From NCBI RefSeq assembly GCF_000014565.1, contig NC_008268.1:7382501-7446500 (forward strand): a DNA stretch of 64,000 nucleotides. The letters are read 5' to 3'. The stretch comes from Rhodococcus jostii RHA1. Lineage in GTDB: Bacteria > Actinomycetota > Actinomycetes > Mycobacteriales > Mycobacteriaceae. How positions within the stretch are numbered: the first letter of the stretch is position 1; every line of letters starts with the position of its first letter. The notes beneath the pieces are model-generated. The model was not told where the DNA came from, did no database searches, and saw only the letters and a program-made list of their open reading frames with translations. Positions 55,008 through 63,276 of this stretch are shown here, one piece after another. Both the position numbers and the translations under genes were made by a program.

Positions 55008-56093
55008 TCAGCCGAGCTTGCCGCGACCGGGCGTGAGCGGGACGTCCAGGGCGTCGTAGAGCCCCGGCGCGGCCGTCCGCAGCCAGGGGATCGCGTTGAC
55101 CAGGCGCCCCACCGCGGTGGCGTTGCCGCCGGCCGCTCGATTGCCGCCCTCGTCGGTGGCCTCCACGTTCACCTCGATGCGCGGCCGTCCCTCGATGATC
55201 ACCTTGTGCGCGCCGTCCCCGCCGTCCGGCGGCACGGGCCAGTCCGGTGCGCACGACGGGTGGATCCGTGTGACGTGCTCGATGACGATCAGGGGCTCGC
55301 CGCCCACGATGCCCTGGACTTCGAAACGCAGCGCCCCCTGGGTGCCTGACTCGAACTCGCCCATGAGATCGGTGGTGATCGTCTCGTCCAGCGGCCGGCG
55401 CAGCAGCGTCTCCCGGATCTCGTCGAGCTCCACACCGAGGGCCCGGGCGATGAGCCGAATCTGGCCGCCCCACACCATCGTCGGCACCGTCGCCGCGACC
55501 ATCGGCGGTTCGTAGTCCATCGGTTGGCCCATGCCGACGAGGTATCGCACGGAATCGTGCTGGTCGTACGTGGTGTAGTCGAAGATCTCCTGGCAACGGA
55601 TCTGATCGATCGTGCCGGCCAGGCCCGTCATCAGGATCGGCAGGACGTCGTTGCCCCATCCCGGATCCACGCCCGACACGAACAGGGCGCCGCCGCCGGA
55701 CTTCGCGGCCGCCTCGATCGGGTCGCGCAACTCGGCCGGCGCGTTGCGCTGGTCGTAGAGCGCATAGATCGACGGGGTCACGACGACGGCCCCGGCGGAG
55801 AGTGCGCGGGTGATGTCCGCCGCCGCATCGTCCGGGCGAATGTCGCCCGACGCGGCGTAGACGACAGCGCCCGGTGAGGTCGCGAGCACAGCGTCGGCGT
55901 CGTCGGTTCCCGCCACCCCCAGCGAGCGGCCCAGGCGGGCGAGGTCGCCGGCATCGCGTCCGACCTTCTCCGGGTTGGCCACGATCACCGCCGTCAGCTC
56001 GAGTCCGGGGTGTGCATCGATCGCGCGGATCGCGGCCCGCCCCGCATTCCCGGTGCCCCACACCACTGTCCGAATCTTCCCCTGGTCGGCCAT
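55008..56093 (-). CDS. NAD(P)-binding oxidoreductase resembling dihydrodipicolinate reductase/diaminopentanoate dehydrogenase
   Basis: The product is 361 aa from ATG 56093. The Rossmann motif at the N-terminus is VVWGTGNAGRAAIRAID, followed by AVIVANPEKVGRDAG and a later block GVDPGWGNDVLPILM. The C-terminal half contains a conserved substrate-type region (TTYDQHDSVRYLVGMGQPM). Actinobacteria encode many such DapB-N-like proteins of unsettled substrate. It is divergent from the HD-GYP/LuxR gene. Function beyond dehydrogenase class is not claimed. Confidence 0.75.
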   Translation of the reverse strand: MADQGKIRTVVWGTGNAGRAAIRAIDAHPGLELTAVIVANPEKVGRDAGDLARLGRSLGVAGTDDADAVLATSPGAVVYAASGDIRPDDAAADITRALSAGAVVVTPSIYALYDQRNAPAELRDPIEAAAKSGGGALFVSGVDPGWGNDVLPILMTGLAGTIDQIRCQEIFDYTTYDQHDSVRYLVGMGQPMDYEPPMVAATVPTMVWGGQIRLIARALGVELDEIRETLLRRPLDETITTDLMGEFESGTQGALRFEVQGIVGGEPLIVIEHVTRIHPSCAPDWPVPPDGGDGAHKVIIEGRPRIEVNVEATDEGGNRAAGGNATAVGRLVNAIPWLRTAAPGLYDALDVPLTPGRGKLG

Positions 56094-56285
56094 GGAATCG
56101 GACCCTACCCAGTGTGCGAGGTCGACGCTGCCTGAATTGGGGCAATGCCCTGACCCGCCGGTGCGAGGGTGCTTCGCACGGGCGGGGTTGACCTGCGAGC
56201 TTTCGCATGGGTCGTTCGGCGTATGTGGGTACCTGTCTTTTCGAGTTGCTCCAGGCCCGGCCACGTTGAGGTGGACAATGGGAAG

Positions 56286-57878
56286 ATGCACCCGCACGGG
56301 ACGCTGCCCGGCTCGGGAAAAGGTCTGAGCAGAGCCGAACTGCTGGCCGCGGTATCGCTGGCGATCGATCTCGGTCTGGGACAACCGATGGAACACATGC
56401 TTCGGTCGTCCTTGATCGCGACACGGATAGCGGAGCGGATGGGACTCGACCCCGAGCAGCAAGCGACCGTGTACTACGCCAATCTGGTCGGGTGGATCGG
56501 CTGTCACGCCGACTCCCACGAACTGTCGGCGCTCTTCGGTGACGACATCGCCTTCCGGGCCGACACCTACGCGGTGGACATGACCGGCCTGCCGTTTCTG
56601 CGGCTGATGACGAGTCACGTGGGACGCGGACTGCCGGGCTGGGAGCGCGGCATCCGGGCCGCTGTCTTTCTGGTCGCAGCGCGCGGCCGGGTCGCCACGC
56701 TGATCCATTCACATTGCAGTTCCGCCGGGGTTCTGTCCGATCGGATGGGCTTGGACGGGCAGGTCGGAAAGGCGCTGGCGTACGTCTTCGAGCGTTGGGA
56801 CGGCCGGGGGTTGCCCAACGGTTGTCGCGGAGAGGGTATCCCGATCGAGATCCACATCTCGCACGTGGCAGACGTCGTCGAGGTGCACCTGCGGACGGGT
56901 GGGCTGGGGCACGCGAAGGAGGTTCTCCGTTCCCGGCGCGGCAGTCAGTTCAGCCCGGCAGTGGTGGAGGTGTTCGAACGTGACGCGGCGGCGATCGTGG
57001 ACGGGCTGCTCGAAATGGACGTCTGGGTCGCAGCGTTGGCTCGGGCTCCGGATCGCGACCGAACCCTGACGGCCGAGGAGAGTGACGAGCTACTCGGGGC
57101 CATGGCTGATTTCGTCGATCTCAAGTCTCCGTTCACCCTGGGGCATTCGCGTGGCGTCGCGAATCTGGTGGCCGGGGCGGCCCGGCACCTGGGCATGTCG
57201 CCGTCGGATATCACGCATCTCTACCGTGCCGGCCTCGTGCACAGCCTCGGCAAAATGGGAGTGTCCAACCAGATCTGGGAGAAGAAGGGGCCGCTCACCA
57301 CGACTGAATGGGAACGGGTGCGAATGTATCCGGATCTGACCGGCCGGATACTGAGCCGGGTCAACGGCTTGGAGTCGGTGGTGTCCGTCGCGATGAAGCA
57401 CCGGGAACGGATCGACGGGTCCGGCTTTCCCCGGGGGATCGCGGGCGCGGAATTGACCGCGAAAGATCGGCTGCTTGCCGCGGCGGATGCCTATCAGCGA
57501 CTGCTCGAGCCGCGTCCGCACCGGCTGGCGCTCGATCCTCGCGGCGCTGCCGATCGGTTGAAAGAGGAGGCGCGCACCGGACGCCTCGACGCCGAGTCGG
57601 TGGCGGCCGTGCTGGCGGCGGCGGGGCAACGGGTGTCGCGGCGGACGCCCTGGCCGGCCGGGCTGACCGACCGCGAGGTCGAGATCCTGCGACTCGTCGC
57701 GCAGGGCCGGTCGAACCGAGAAATCGCCGCTGACCTGTTCATCGCCGAGAAAACGGCACGCAACCACGTCGAACGTGTCTACGCCAAGCTCGGGGTGAAC
57801 AACCGCACGCAGGCCAGTCTCGCCGCGATCGACCGGGGTCTGGTGGGCTTCCCGGTCAATGCGGTCGTGGGGAAGTGA
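56286..57878 (+). CDS. Degenerate HD-GYP domain regulator with C-terminal LuxR helix-turn-helix
   Basis: The product is 530 aa from ATG 56286 (GGAAG just before); a frame open from 56169 adds a Cys/Trp-rich stretch that I reject. Two HD-type helical regions are seen. In the C-terminal one the HD-GYP motifs are altered: LVHSLGKMGVSN has H-S instead of H-D, a Tyr-Pro replaces the next His, and GYP reads DGSGFPRGI. c-di-GMP hydrolysis is therefore doubtful. Residues about 457-510 are a LuxR/GerE HTH (LTDREVEILRLVAQGRSNRE, IAADLFIAEKTARNHVERVY). Similar HD-LuxR proteins occur in mycobacteria. It probably binds DNA in response to an unknown signal. Confidence 0.82.
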   Translation: MHPHGTLPGSGKGLSRAELLAAVSLAIDLGLGQPMEHMLRSSLIATRIAERMGLDPEQQATVYYANLVGWIGCHADSHELSALFGDDIAFRADTYAVDMTGLPFLRLMTSHVGRGLPGWERGIRAAVFLVAARGRVATLIHSHCSSAGVLSDRMGLDGQVGKALAYVFERWDGRGLPNGCRGEGIPIEIHISHVADVVEVHLRTGGLGHAKEVLRSRRGSQFSPAVVEVFERDAAAIVDGLLEMDVWVAALARAPDRDRTLTAEESDELLGAMADFVDLKSPFTLGHSRGVANLVAGAARHLGMSPSDITHLYRAGLVHSLGKMGVSNQIWEKKGPLTTTEWERVRMYPDLTGRILSRVNGLESVVSVAMKHRERIDGSGFPRGIAGAELTAKDRLLAAADAYQRLLEPRPHRLALDPRGAADRLKEEARTGRLDAESVAAVLAAAGQRVSRRTPWPAGLTDREVEILRLVAQGRSNREIAADLFIAEKTARNHVERVYAKLGVNNRTQASLAAIDRGLVGFPVNAVVGK

Positions 57879-57916
57879 AGCATCCGCCTTCTGGCGGGAC
57901 CGGCCGTGTGGGGCCG

Positions 57917-59644
57917 TCATCGACGGGATGCGCTGGGCCGGGACCGCCGGTCCAGTACCCACACGGTGGCCAGCATGAGAGCGACGGCGAATGAGGCGAG
58001 CGCGATGAGACTGGCGCCGGTGCCTCCGCGGAAGGTGTCGCCGTAGGCGGACATGGCCGGCAGGGTGGCGCTGTACCGGTCGAGATCCAGGTCGCGCCCC
58101 AAGGCTTCGAATGCGTGGCGGTTGGACAGGCCGAGGCTCATCAGGCGTCCCGGGAGGGCCATCTCGTCAACCGGGACGATGGCTCCACCGAACAGAACCT
58201 GAGGGAAGCAGAGCATCGGCAGGGCGAGGGCGGCCTGCGCGGCGTTGGAGACCGCGGCCGAGGCGAGCAAGCCGAGAGCCAGCGCCGAGGTCGCCTCGAT
58301 CACGATCGTCACGAACAGGACGGCCGACACGTCCCACCCGACGGCGGGGAGCCGACCGAGCGCCCGCAGCACACCGAGCAGCAGCGCGCTCACTCCAGCC
58401 AGCACCGGAAGCAGCGCTGCCACCTTGGAGGCCACGTAGGCGCCGACACTGAGCCCGGCCAGGCGCTCCTGCCGGAAGACGGCCATCTCCCCGACGATCT
58501 GGAGCAGGCCGTACGTGAGGCCGAAGAAGAAGCCTGCGAATGCGATCCAGAAGACGATCTGGGCGGGGCCGAGGTCGGCCGCGCCATGCGGATCGAACGC
58601 GCCGCGCTGGAACAGCGTCGCCATCATCGCCGTGACCAGCACCGGTGAGCCGAGCAGCACCGCCAGGGTCAGCCGGTTGCGAAGGAGGACATCGACATTG
58701 CGTTTTGTGAGTAGCCACCATTGCCGCACCATGCCGGTGCGTTCGACGTCTGAACGGGTGGCGGGGACGGGCAGGACGGGCGGTAGCGCCGAGCCGGTCC
58801 GGGATTCCGAGGTCCCACCGCTGTCCGCGAATCGCTCCGCCCAGATCTGGGGAGTGTGCTCACGAGCCAGCCGGTCGTACACGTCCGCGAGGTCCTCCAC
58901 ACCGAAGTAGCGCCGAGCCTCGGTCGGGCTGCCGGTGAAGGCGAGGTGGCCGTCGCGAGCCAGGAACACCACCCGGTCGCACCGGTCGATGCCGGCCGGC
59001 TCATGCGTCGTGAGGACGACTGTGACCCCGCGCCGGCTGAGTCGGCGCAGCAGGCGCATCACGTCGGCTGCGGTCGACGGATCGAGCCCGGAGGTGGGTT
59101 CGTCGAGAAAGAAGAGGTGTGGCCGGGTCAGTAGTTCCACGGCGATACTGGCCCGCTTGCGCTGGCCGCCGGACAGCGCACGGACCGGCACCTCGGCTCG
59201 ATCGGCCAGGTCGAGGTCCTGCATGGTCTCCTCGACTATCCGGTTCGCTTCGGCCGCCGATGTGCCCGCGGGCAACCGGAGCCGCGCCGCGTACCGCAGC
59301 GTGCGGCGCAGGGGCATCTCGAGGTGGATGATGTCGTCCTGGGGCACGTAGCCGATGCGCGAATCGGCGCTGACTCGGGCACCGCGAACGACGCCGTCGT
59401 GCCGAACCTCACCGGCAGACGGTGGTTGCAGTCCCGCGAGGATCTCCAGCAATGTGCTCTTTCCTGCTCCACTGCCGCCGGCGATGGCGACCAACTCGCC
59501 CGGCTCGACCGACAGTGACAGCTCCTGGAGGATCTGCCGTGCCCCGACCTGCCGGCTCACGTCGACCGCATCGACCCGCCCGACGGTCGGTGATTCGAAT
59601 GTCGATCCGGTCGTGACCGATGATTCCTGAACTCGCTTTGTCAT
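57917..59644 (-). CDS. ABC transporter, fused ATPase-permease of the ABCG/ABC-2 type
   Basis: The product is 575 aa from ATG 59644. The N-terminal ATPase has Walker A GGSGAGKST, Q-loop YVPQDD, signature LSGGQRKRAS, Walker B LFFLDEPTSGLDPS and the H-loop TTHEP. From about residue 315 an ABC-2 permease domain has six membrane helices (LLTKRNVDVLLRNRLTLAVL, then five more). A half-transporter of this kind works as a dimer and exports lipids or drugs. It faces the HD-LuxR gene tail to tail. Confidence 0.9.
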   Translation of the reverse strand: MTKRVQESSVTTGSTFESPTVGRVDAVDVSRQVGARQILQELSLSVEPGELVAIAGGSGAGKSTLLEILAGLQPPSAGEVRHDGVVRGARVSADSRIGYVPQDDIIHLEMPLRRTLRYAARLRLPAGTSAAEANRIVEETMQDLDLADRAEVPVRALSGGQRKRASIAVELLTRPHLFFLDEPTSGLDPSTAADVMRLLRRLSRRGVTVVLTTHEPAGIDRCDRVVFLARDGHLAFTGSPTEARRYFGVEDLADVYDRLAREHTPQIWAERFADSGGTSESRTGSALPPVLPVPATRSDVERTGMVRQWWLLTKRNVDVLLRNRLTLAVLLGSPVLVTAMMATLFQRGAFDPHGAADLGPAQIVFWIAFAGFFFGLTYGLLQIVGEMAVFRQERLAGLSVGAYVASKVAALLPVLAGVSALLLGVLRALGRLPAVGWDVSAVLFVTIVIEATSALALGLLASAAVSNAAQAALALPMLCFPQVLFGGAIVPVDEMALPGRLMSLGLSNRHAFEALGRDLDLDRYSATLPAMSAYGDTFRGGTGASLIALASFAVALMLATVWVLDRRSRPSASRR

Positions 59645-59769
59645 GCCCTGATCATCGGCCGGCCGCTCACGTCGTCGCATGGGGCGTTTGCCTCAAATCG
59701 GGCGCCGAAAACCGATCCAAGTCGAAGCCTATGAGGCAAGCTTCAATCAGATCGATGGTGGAGGCAGGG

Positions 59770-60906
59770 ATGGGGAGCGGGGTGTCACAGATATTCGCGG
59801 GACGCCGAATCGTCGCGGTCTTGGCGATCTCGATGACCGGACTGGTGGGATGCGGTGAGTCGGCAGTTCCACCAGCCGTGCCCGACGCACAGCTCGACGA
59901 CACGATTCCGGCGGCGATGGAGCACGCCTCGATTCCCGGGGCCATCGTCGGTGTCTGGCAGGACGGCGCCGCGCCCTACGCCGAGGCGTTCGGGGTGGGC
60001 GACACGGCCACCGGGGAACCCATGGCGCCCGACCTGTTCATGCGCGTCGGCAGCGTAACCAAGACCTTCACCACCACCGCCGTGCTGCAACTGGTCGACC
60101 AGGGAAAGGTCGGCCTCGACGATCCGATCGACAGGTACGTACCCGACGTCCCCAACGGGGACACGATCACCATCCGCCAGTTGGCGGCCATGCGCAGTGG
60201 GCTTCCCGACTACTCGGAGGTGGTGATCCCGGCGCTCCCGAGTCAGCCGCAGCGCCAATGGACACCCCAGGAACTGCTCGAGATCAGTTTCAGCCGTCCA
60301 CCGCTGTTCACACCGGGCACCGAGTTCGACTACTCCAACACCAATACCGCGCTCCTGGGCCTCGTGGTCGAGAAGGTCTCCGGCCAGCCGCTGAACGCAT
60401 TCATCGACGAATTCATCACGCGACCCGAGAATCTCGGCCACACCTCCGTCCCGACCGATGCGGCCCTTCCGTCACCGCACGCTCACGGATACACGAAAAA
60501 AACCGACGGGGAGACGGTGGACGCGACCGACTGGAACCCGTCGTGGGGATTCGGTGCGGGAAACATGATTTCCACGCTCGACGACCTGCGTGGGTGGGTG
60601 CGCGACTTGGCGACCGGAACGTTGCTCTCGCCGGCAACCCAACGCGAGCGGGAGCAATTTCAGCCGGCGCCGTCGGAAGGTGCGGGTTCGCTGTACGGGC
60701 TTGGAGTCGAGAACCAGAACGGCTGGATCGGCCACAACGGAAATATCGCGGGCTACCAGACCTACGCGTATTACCTTCCGCCTGAAGGGAAGACGGTGGT
60801 AATGCTGGTCAATACGAACGTCGACCCGCTGGGCGTGTGGAACTTCTTCGCCGAGATCGTGAAGATCGTCAGCCCCGATCATCCCTGGCCGGCGCCTCCG
60901 TCATAG
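59770..60906 (+). CDS. Serine hydrolase lipoprotein of the class C beta-lactamase/D,D-peptidase family
   Basis: The product is 378 aa from ATG 59770, which has GGAGG 5 nt upstream; in-frame ATGs at 59731 and 59755 are alternatives. The signal peptide ends in lipobox L-V-G-C. Catalytic motifs: S-V-T-K in MRVGSVTKTFT, Y-S-N in FDYSNTNTALLG and H-N-G in GWIGHNGNIAGY. The fold is shared by D-alanyl-D-alanine carboxypeptidases, esterases and class C beta-lactamases, so substrate is open. Outward-facing and membrane-anchored. Confidence 0.87.
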   Translation: MGSGVSQIFAGRRIVAVLAISMTGLVGCGESAVPPAVPDAQLDDTIPAAMEHASIPGAIVGVWQDGAAPYAEAFGVGDTATGEPMAPDLFMRVGSVTKTFTTTAVLQLVDQGKVGLDDPIDRYVPDVPNGDTITIRQLAAMRSGLPDYSEVVIPALPSQPQRQWTPQELLEISFSRPPLFTPGTEFDYSNTNTALLGLVVEKVSGQPLNAFIDEFITRPENLGHTSVPTDAALPSPHAHGYTKKTDGETVDATDWNPSWGFGAGNMISTLDDLRGWVRDLATGTLLSPATQREREQFQPAPSEGAGSLYGLGVENQNGWIGHNGNIAGYQTYAYYLPPEGKTVVMLVNTNVDPLGVWNFFAEIVKIVSPDHPWPAPPS

Positions 60907-61002
60907 AGACCGGATGAAAAGGCTTGTTGCCGTCCGGATCAGGTACGTCTTTGGTCTCCGGAGTCGGGCTCTTCGGCAGTCGGTATCGATGAGGGCATTC
61001 CT

Positions 61003-61269
61003 TCACCCAGCTGACGTCAGCAATCCGACGATTGCAATCGCGAGTGCCGAGGCGGCACCGCAGATTGTCCAGGCCTGCACAGCGGTCCGGCTCCAGCGGG
61101 GATTGCGGATCCGTGTCGTCGGCGCGGGGGCTGCGCCTCCTCCACCGACACGTGACGGTTCGGGTTCATGTCCGTGACGATGCGACATCGCATCCGCAGC
61201 GAGCGCTGCGCCGAGAGAGGCGACCACCACGATCAACGTGACGGCGATGACCACAACAGTCCAGGGCAT
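61003..61269 (-). CDS. Small membrane protein, two helices
   Basis: The product is 88 aa. A first membrane helix (about 3-24) is followed by a His/Pro/Gly-rich loop and a second helix (about 66-86). I do not recognise a family. The ribosome site is weak, so expression is uncertain. The neighbouring 61338-61541 gene is similar in size and layout. Confidence 0.5.
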   Translation of the reverse strand: MPWTVVVIAVTLIVVVASLGAALAADAMSHRHGHEPEPSRVGGGGAAPAPTTRIRNPRWSRTAVQAWTICGAASALAIAIVGLLTSAG

Positions 61270-61337
61270 ATGTGCACCGAGCCTTTACGATTCCTGGGGT
61301 GCCGACGGGATGGGGTCGACGTTGGTGTGGGCGTGCG

Positions 61338-61541
61338 TCATGGCGAAGGCCGGAGCATCACCGCTGCCGCGATGAGGCCGGCGAATGTCGCGGCGACGAT
61401 CGCCGCGGTGGCGCACGGTGAGTGGGTGACCATCCAGGCGGGCATGGCGACGGATAGTGCGGCACCGGCACCGATGACTGGCTGTGAGAGGCGTTCTGCA
61501 CCGCCGGGTATGCGCTGCTTCATGGGTAGCGAGGGATGCAT
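61338..61541 (-). CDS. Small membrane protein
   Basis: The product is 67 aa from ATG 61541, chosen because AAGGAG lies 7 nt upstream. A basic N-terminus is followed by two short hydrophobic segments (PVIGAGAALSVAMPAWMV and TAAIVAATFAGLIAAAVML). Family unknown. It lies downstream (minus strand) of the CRP-like site at 61645. Confidence 0.55.
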   Translation of the reverse strand: MHPSLPMKQRIPGGAERLSQPVIGAGAALSVAMPAWMVTHSPCATAAIVAATFAGLIAAAVMLRPSP

Positions 61542-61644
61542 TCCATGCTCCTTTCGCAAGGGATAGACGCAGGCGGTGGCGATATCGGGTCCGATCGGCT
61601 TGGCCGCCTGGGTGGTTTGTCTGTCTCCTCCGGTAACGATTAAG

Positions 61645-61660
61645 AGTGATTTGGATCACA
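61645..61660. promoter_or_regulatory. CRP/GlxR-type binding site
   Basis: AGTGATTTGGATCACA fits TGTGA-N6-TCACA with one mismatch and is a perfect GTGA-N6-TCAC dyad. It lies about 105 bp upstream of the minus-strand small membrane gene and 217 bp upstream of the plus-strand gene at 61877. Confidence 0.5.
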
Positions 61661-61830
61661 ATTGAGTTGCAGGGCTCGTTTGTACCGCATTCCGGTTGGG
61701 AGCGCCACTGGGCAACCGTCCATGTGCGGGAAACCCCCGAAAGCGCTCGGTGCGACTCGCGATAACGCGCCGGGTGCTGTGATCCGGATCGGGAATCGAA
61801 CAACGACGTGAGTCGCCGACATTGCGAGAC

Positions 61831-61850
61831 AACGGGACTTTAGACCCTAT
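61831..61850 (+). promoter_or_regulatory. DosR/DevR-like box
   Basis: AACGGGACTTTAGACCCTAT matches the mycobacterial DosR consensus TTSGGGACTWWAGTCCCSAA at the full core GGGACTTTAG and at CCC. It ends 26 bp before the ATG at 61877, the usual distance for a hypoxia-regulated promoter. The match is by eye. Confidence 0.55.
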
Positions 61851-61876
61851 CCGCACGTGCTTTCGCCGAGCTTACG

Positions 61877-62233
61877 ATGCCGCGTGTGACACTCGGCTCC
61901 CTGTCCTTGGCCCTTCTACGTGTGAACTACCGACTGGCGCGGCTTCCGCTGCAACTGTTCGAAGATGTGGCGGTGTCACGGCTCGACGAACAGGAGCCGG
62001 TACGGCTCGCCTACGAGCAGATCCTGATCGACTGCGACCGTGCCGCGGCGTACCTGCTCAACGATGAGGGCGCGGCCAGGCGCGCGGCCGAGCTGGAGCA
62101 GCGGACGGCGTCGGTGCGACTGCTGATTGCTCGTGAACATCACCGCGTCCAGCGTCGTGGTGTGATCTTGCTCGATGAGCAGCGCGAGCGGTTTCATCAA
62201 CGCCGTCAGCAGGACTCGGGTCTGCCGACATGA
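61877..62233 (+). CDS. Hypothetical helical protein behind a DosR-like box
   Basis: The product is 118 aa. It is rich in Leu, Arg and Glu and predicted mostly helical (VNYRLARLPLQLFEDVAVSR, VRLAYEQILIDCDRAAAYLL, ARRAAELEQRTASVRLLI), with a charged coiled-coil-like C-terminus. I do not recognise the family. The start has a weak ribosome site, which would suit a leaderless message from the promoter at the DosR-like box. Confidence 0.6.
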   Translation: MPRVTLGSLSLALLRVNYRLARLPLQLFEDVAVSRLDEQEPVRLAYEQILIDCDRAAAYLLNDEGAARRAAELEQRTASVRLLIAREHHRVQRRGVILLDEQRERFHQRRQQDSGLPT

Positions 62234-62451
62234 TGTGTGCCTTGTTCGTCGTTATGGTGGTGGGCGGTCAGCACGATCGACCGGTGAGCCGACGGGCCCA
62301 GGTGGGGCGTAGGGAAGTTTCGCGCGTCATCAGGGCACGCCGGCCGCTCTGGCCTTTCACTCCACGCGTGGTGATAGCTGCGGGGTGGGGAGGGCTGCGA
62401 CTGCTTTGCCCATAGTTCGCTGGCCTGGTGCGCACCACGTCTCAGCCCGGT

Positions 62452-62619
62452 TCAGCCCACCAGCGGCCTGAATTCGTGGAGGTTCAACAGCTGCTGCACA
62501 TACTGCCCTTCGGCCAGCGCGGTCATGGCGTCGAGCTTGGCCAACTCTCCGGGGCTGGCCGTCGCAATGTCGAGTTGCATCAACTCGGCGACCCACTCCC
62601 GGATCTCTTGATGGATCAC
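62452..62619 (-). CDS. Small hypothetical protein (55 aa)
   Basis: GTG 62619 to TGA 62452 encodes 55 residues beginning IHQEIREWVAELMQL and ending NLHEFRPLVG. Composition is amphipathic-helical and acidic, unlike random GC-rich frames. AGAGGTGGTGA lies a short distance before the start. No family recognised. Confidence 0.5.
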   Translation of the reverse strand: MIHQEIREWVAELMQLDIATASPGELAKLDAMTALAEGQYVQQLLNLHEFRPLVG

Positions 62620-62686
62620 GCCCGATCACCACCTCTGCACTGTGCGTTTGACTCCGGCCGACGTTGATTCTCGATCTGATGTGGCG

Positions 62687-62764
62687 TCAGCGCCGGATCT
62701 CGCGCTTGACGTCGACGCCGGTCTTGCGTGCCTCGGCGATCGCGGCATCGTCCTGTGTGCTCAT
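62687..62764 (-). CDS. Very small protein (25 aa) with a strong ribosome-binding site
   Basis: ATG 62764 to TGA 62687 encodes MSTQDDAAIAEARKT and ten more residues. GGAGGAG lies 9 nt before the start, the best Shine-Dalgarno in this end of the window, which is the main reason to call it. Function unknown. Confidence 0.45.
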   Translation of the reverse strand: MSTQDDAAIAEARKTGVDVKREIRR

Positions 62765-62822
62765 GCCTTGATTCTCCTCCGAACGTCCAGAGTGCGGGAA
62801 TCGCCGGTCATCACCACTGAGT

Positions 62823-63146
62823 TCATTGCCTTTCCGGCGGCCATCTCCAGCCGCGGAGGGCGTAGTACTTCTCGCGGGGCTCGCCGGTCCATCCGTTGAT
62901 GCCTTTCCGCGGAAGCCACCAGGCGTGGATCAGCAGCACGATCGCGGCCAGGACGCCGAGCAGTACGAAGAACCAGAATCGCCCGGCCGTGGCGCAAACC
63001 AGGACCGACAGCCCGCACAACACGAAAATCTTGCCGATGCGCCGCCATTTCGGGGTGTGTTCCTCCCAGTGTCCCCACACGATGGTGCCTACGGCGGTGA
63101 TCCCGCATGTCACCGCAATTTCGAACCAATAGGGCCAGCTGCTCAT
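62823..63146 (-). CDS. Small membrane protein with about three helices
   Basis: The product is 107 aa from ATG 63146 with GGAAGG upstream. Hydrophobic segments: WFEIAVTCGITAVGTIVW (about 6-23), IFVLCGLSVLVCATAG and FWFFVLLGVLAAIVLLIHAWWL. The C-terminus is polar and aromatic (GEPREKYYALRGWRWPP). It is 58 bp upstream of the 25-aa gene and may share its transcript. Family not recognised. Confidence 0.65.
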   Translation of the reverse strand: MSSWPYWFEIAVTCGITAVGTIVWGHWEEHTPKWRRIGKIFVLCGLSVLVCATAGRFWFFVLLGVLAAIVLLIHAWWLPRKGINGWTGEPREKYYALRGWRWPPERQ

Positions 63147-63276
63147 CGTTGACCTTCCCATGCCTCGCGGGGCCGCCCTGCCTGCCGATTCCGGCGCGAC
63201 CAATCGTCAGCAGAACAGTCGCAGCAACCCGAGAGTTACTGTCCAGTCGAAGGCGTTCACCCCGCTCGTCGTCCGG

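Larger units (their letters stand above)
61542..61876. promoter_or_regulatory. Intergenic control region between two divergent small genes
   Basis: About 335 bp without a gene. It holds the CRP-like palindrome (61645-61660) and the DosR-like box (61831-61850) listed separately. Nothing else in it could be assigned. Confidence 0.5.

Noticed and set aside
55008..56708. Minus-strand frame extending the oxidoreductase to 566 aa
   Set aside because: The part beyond 56093 overlaps the divergent HD-LuxR gene, is unlike any dehydrogenase N-terminus, and the Rossmann motif sits right after ATG 56093.
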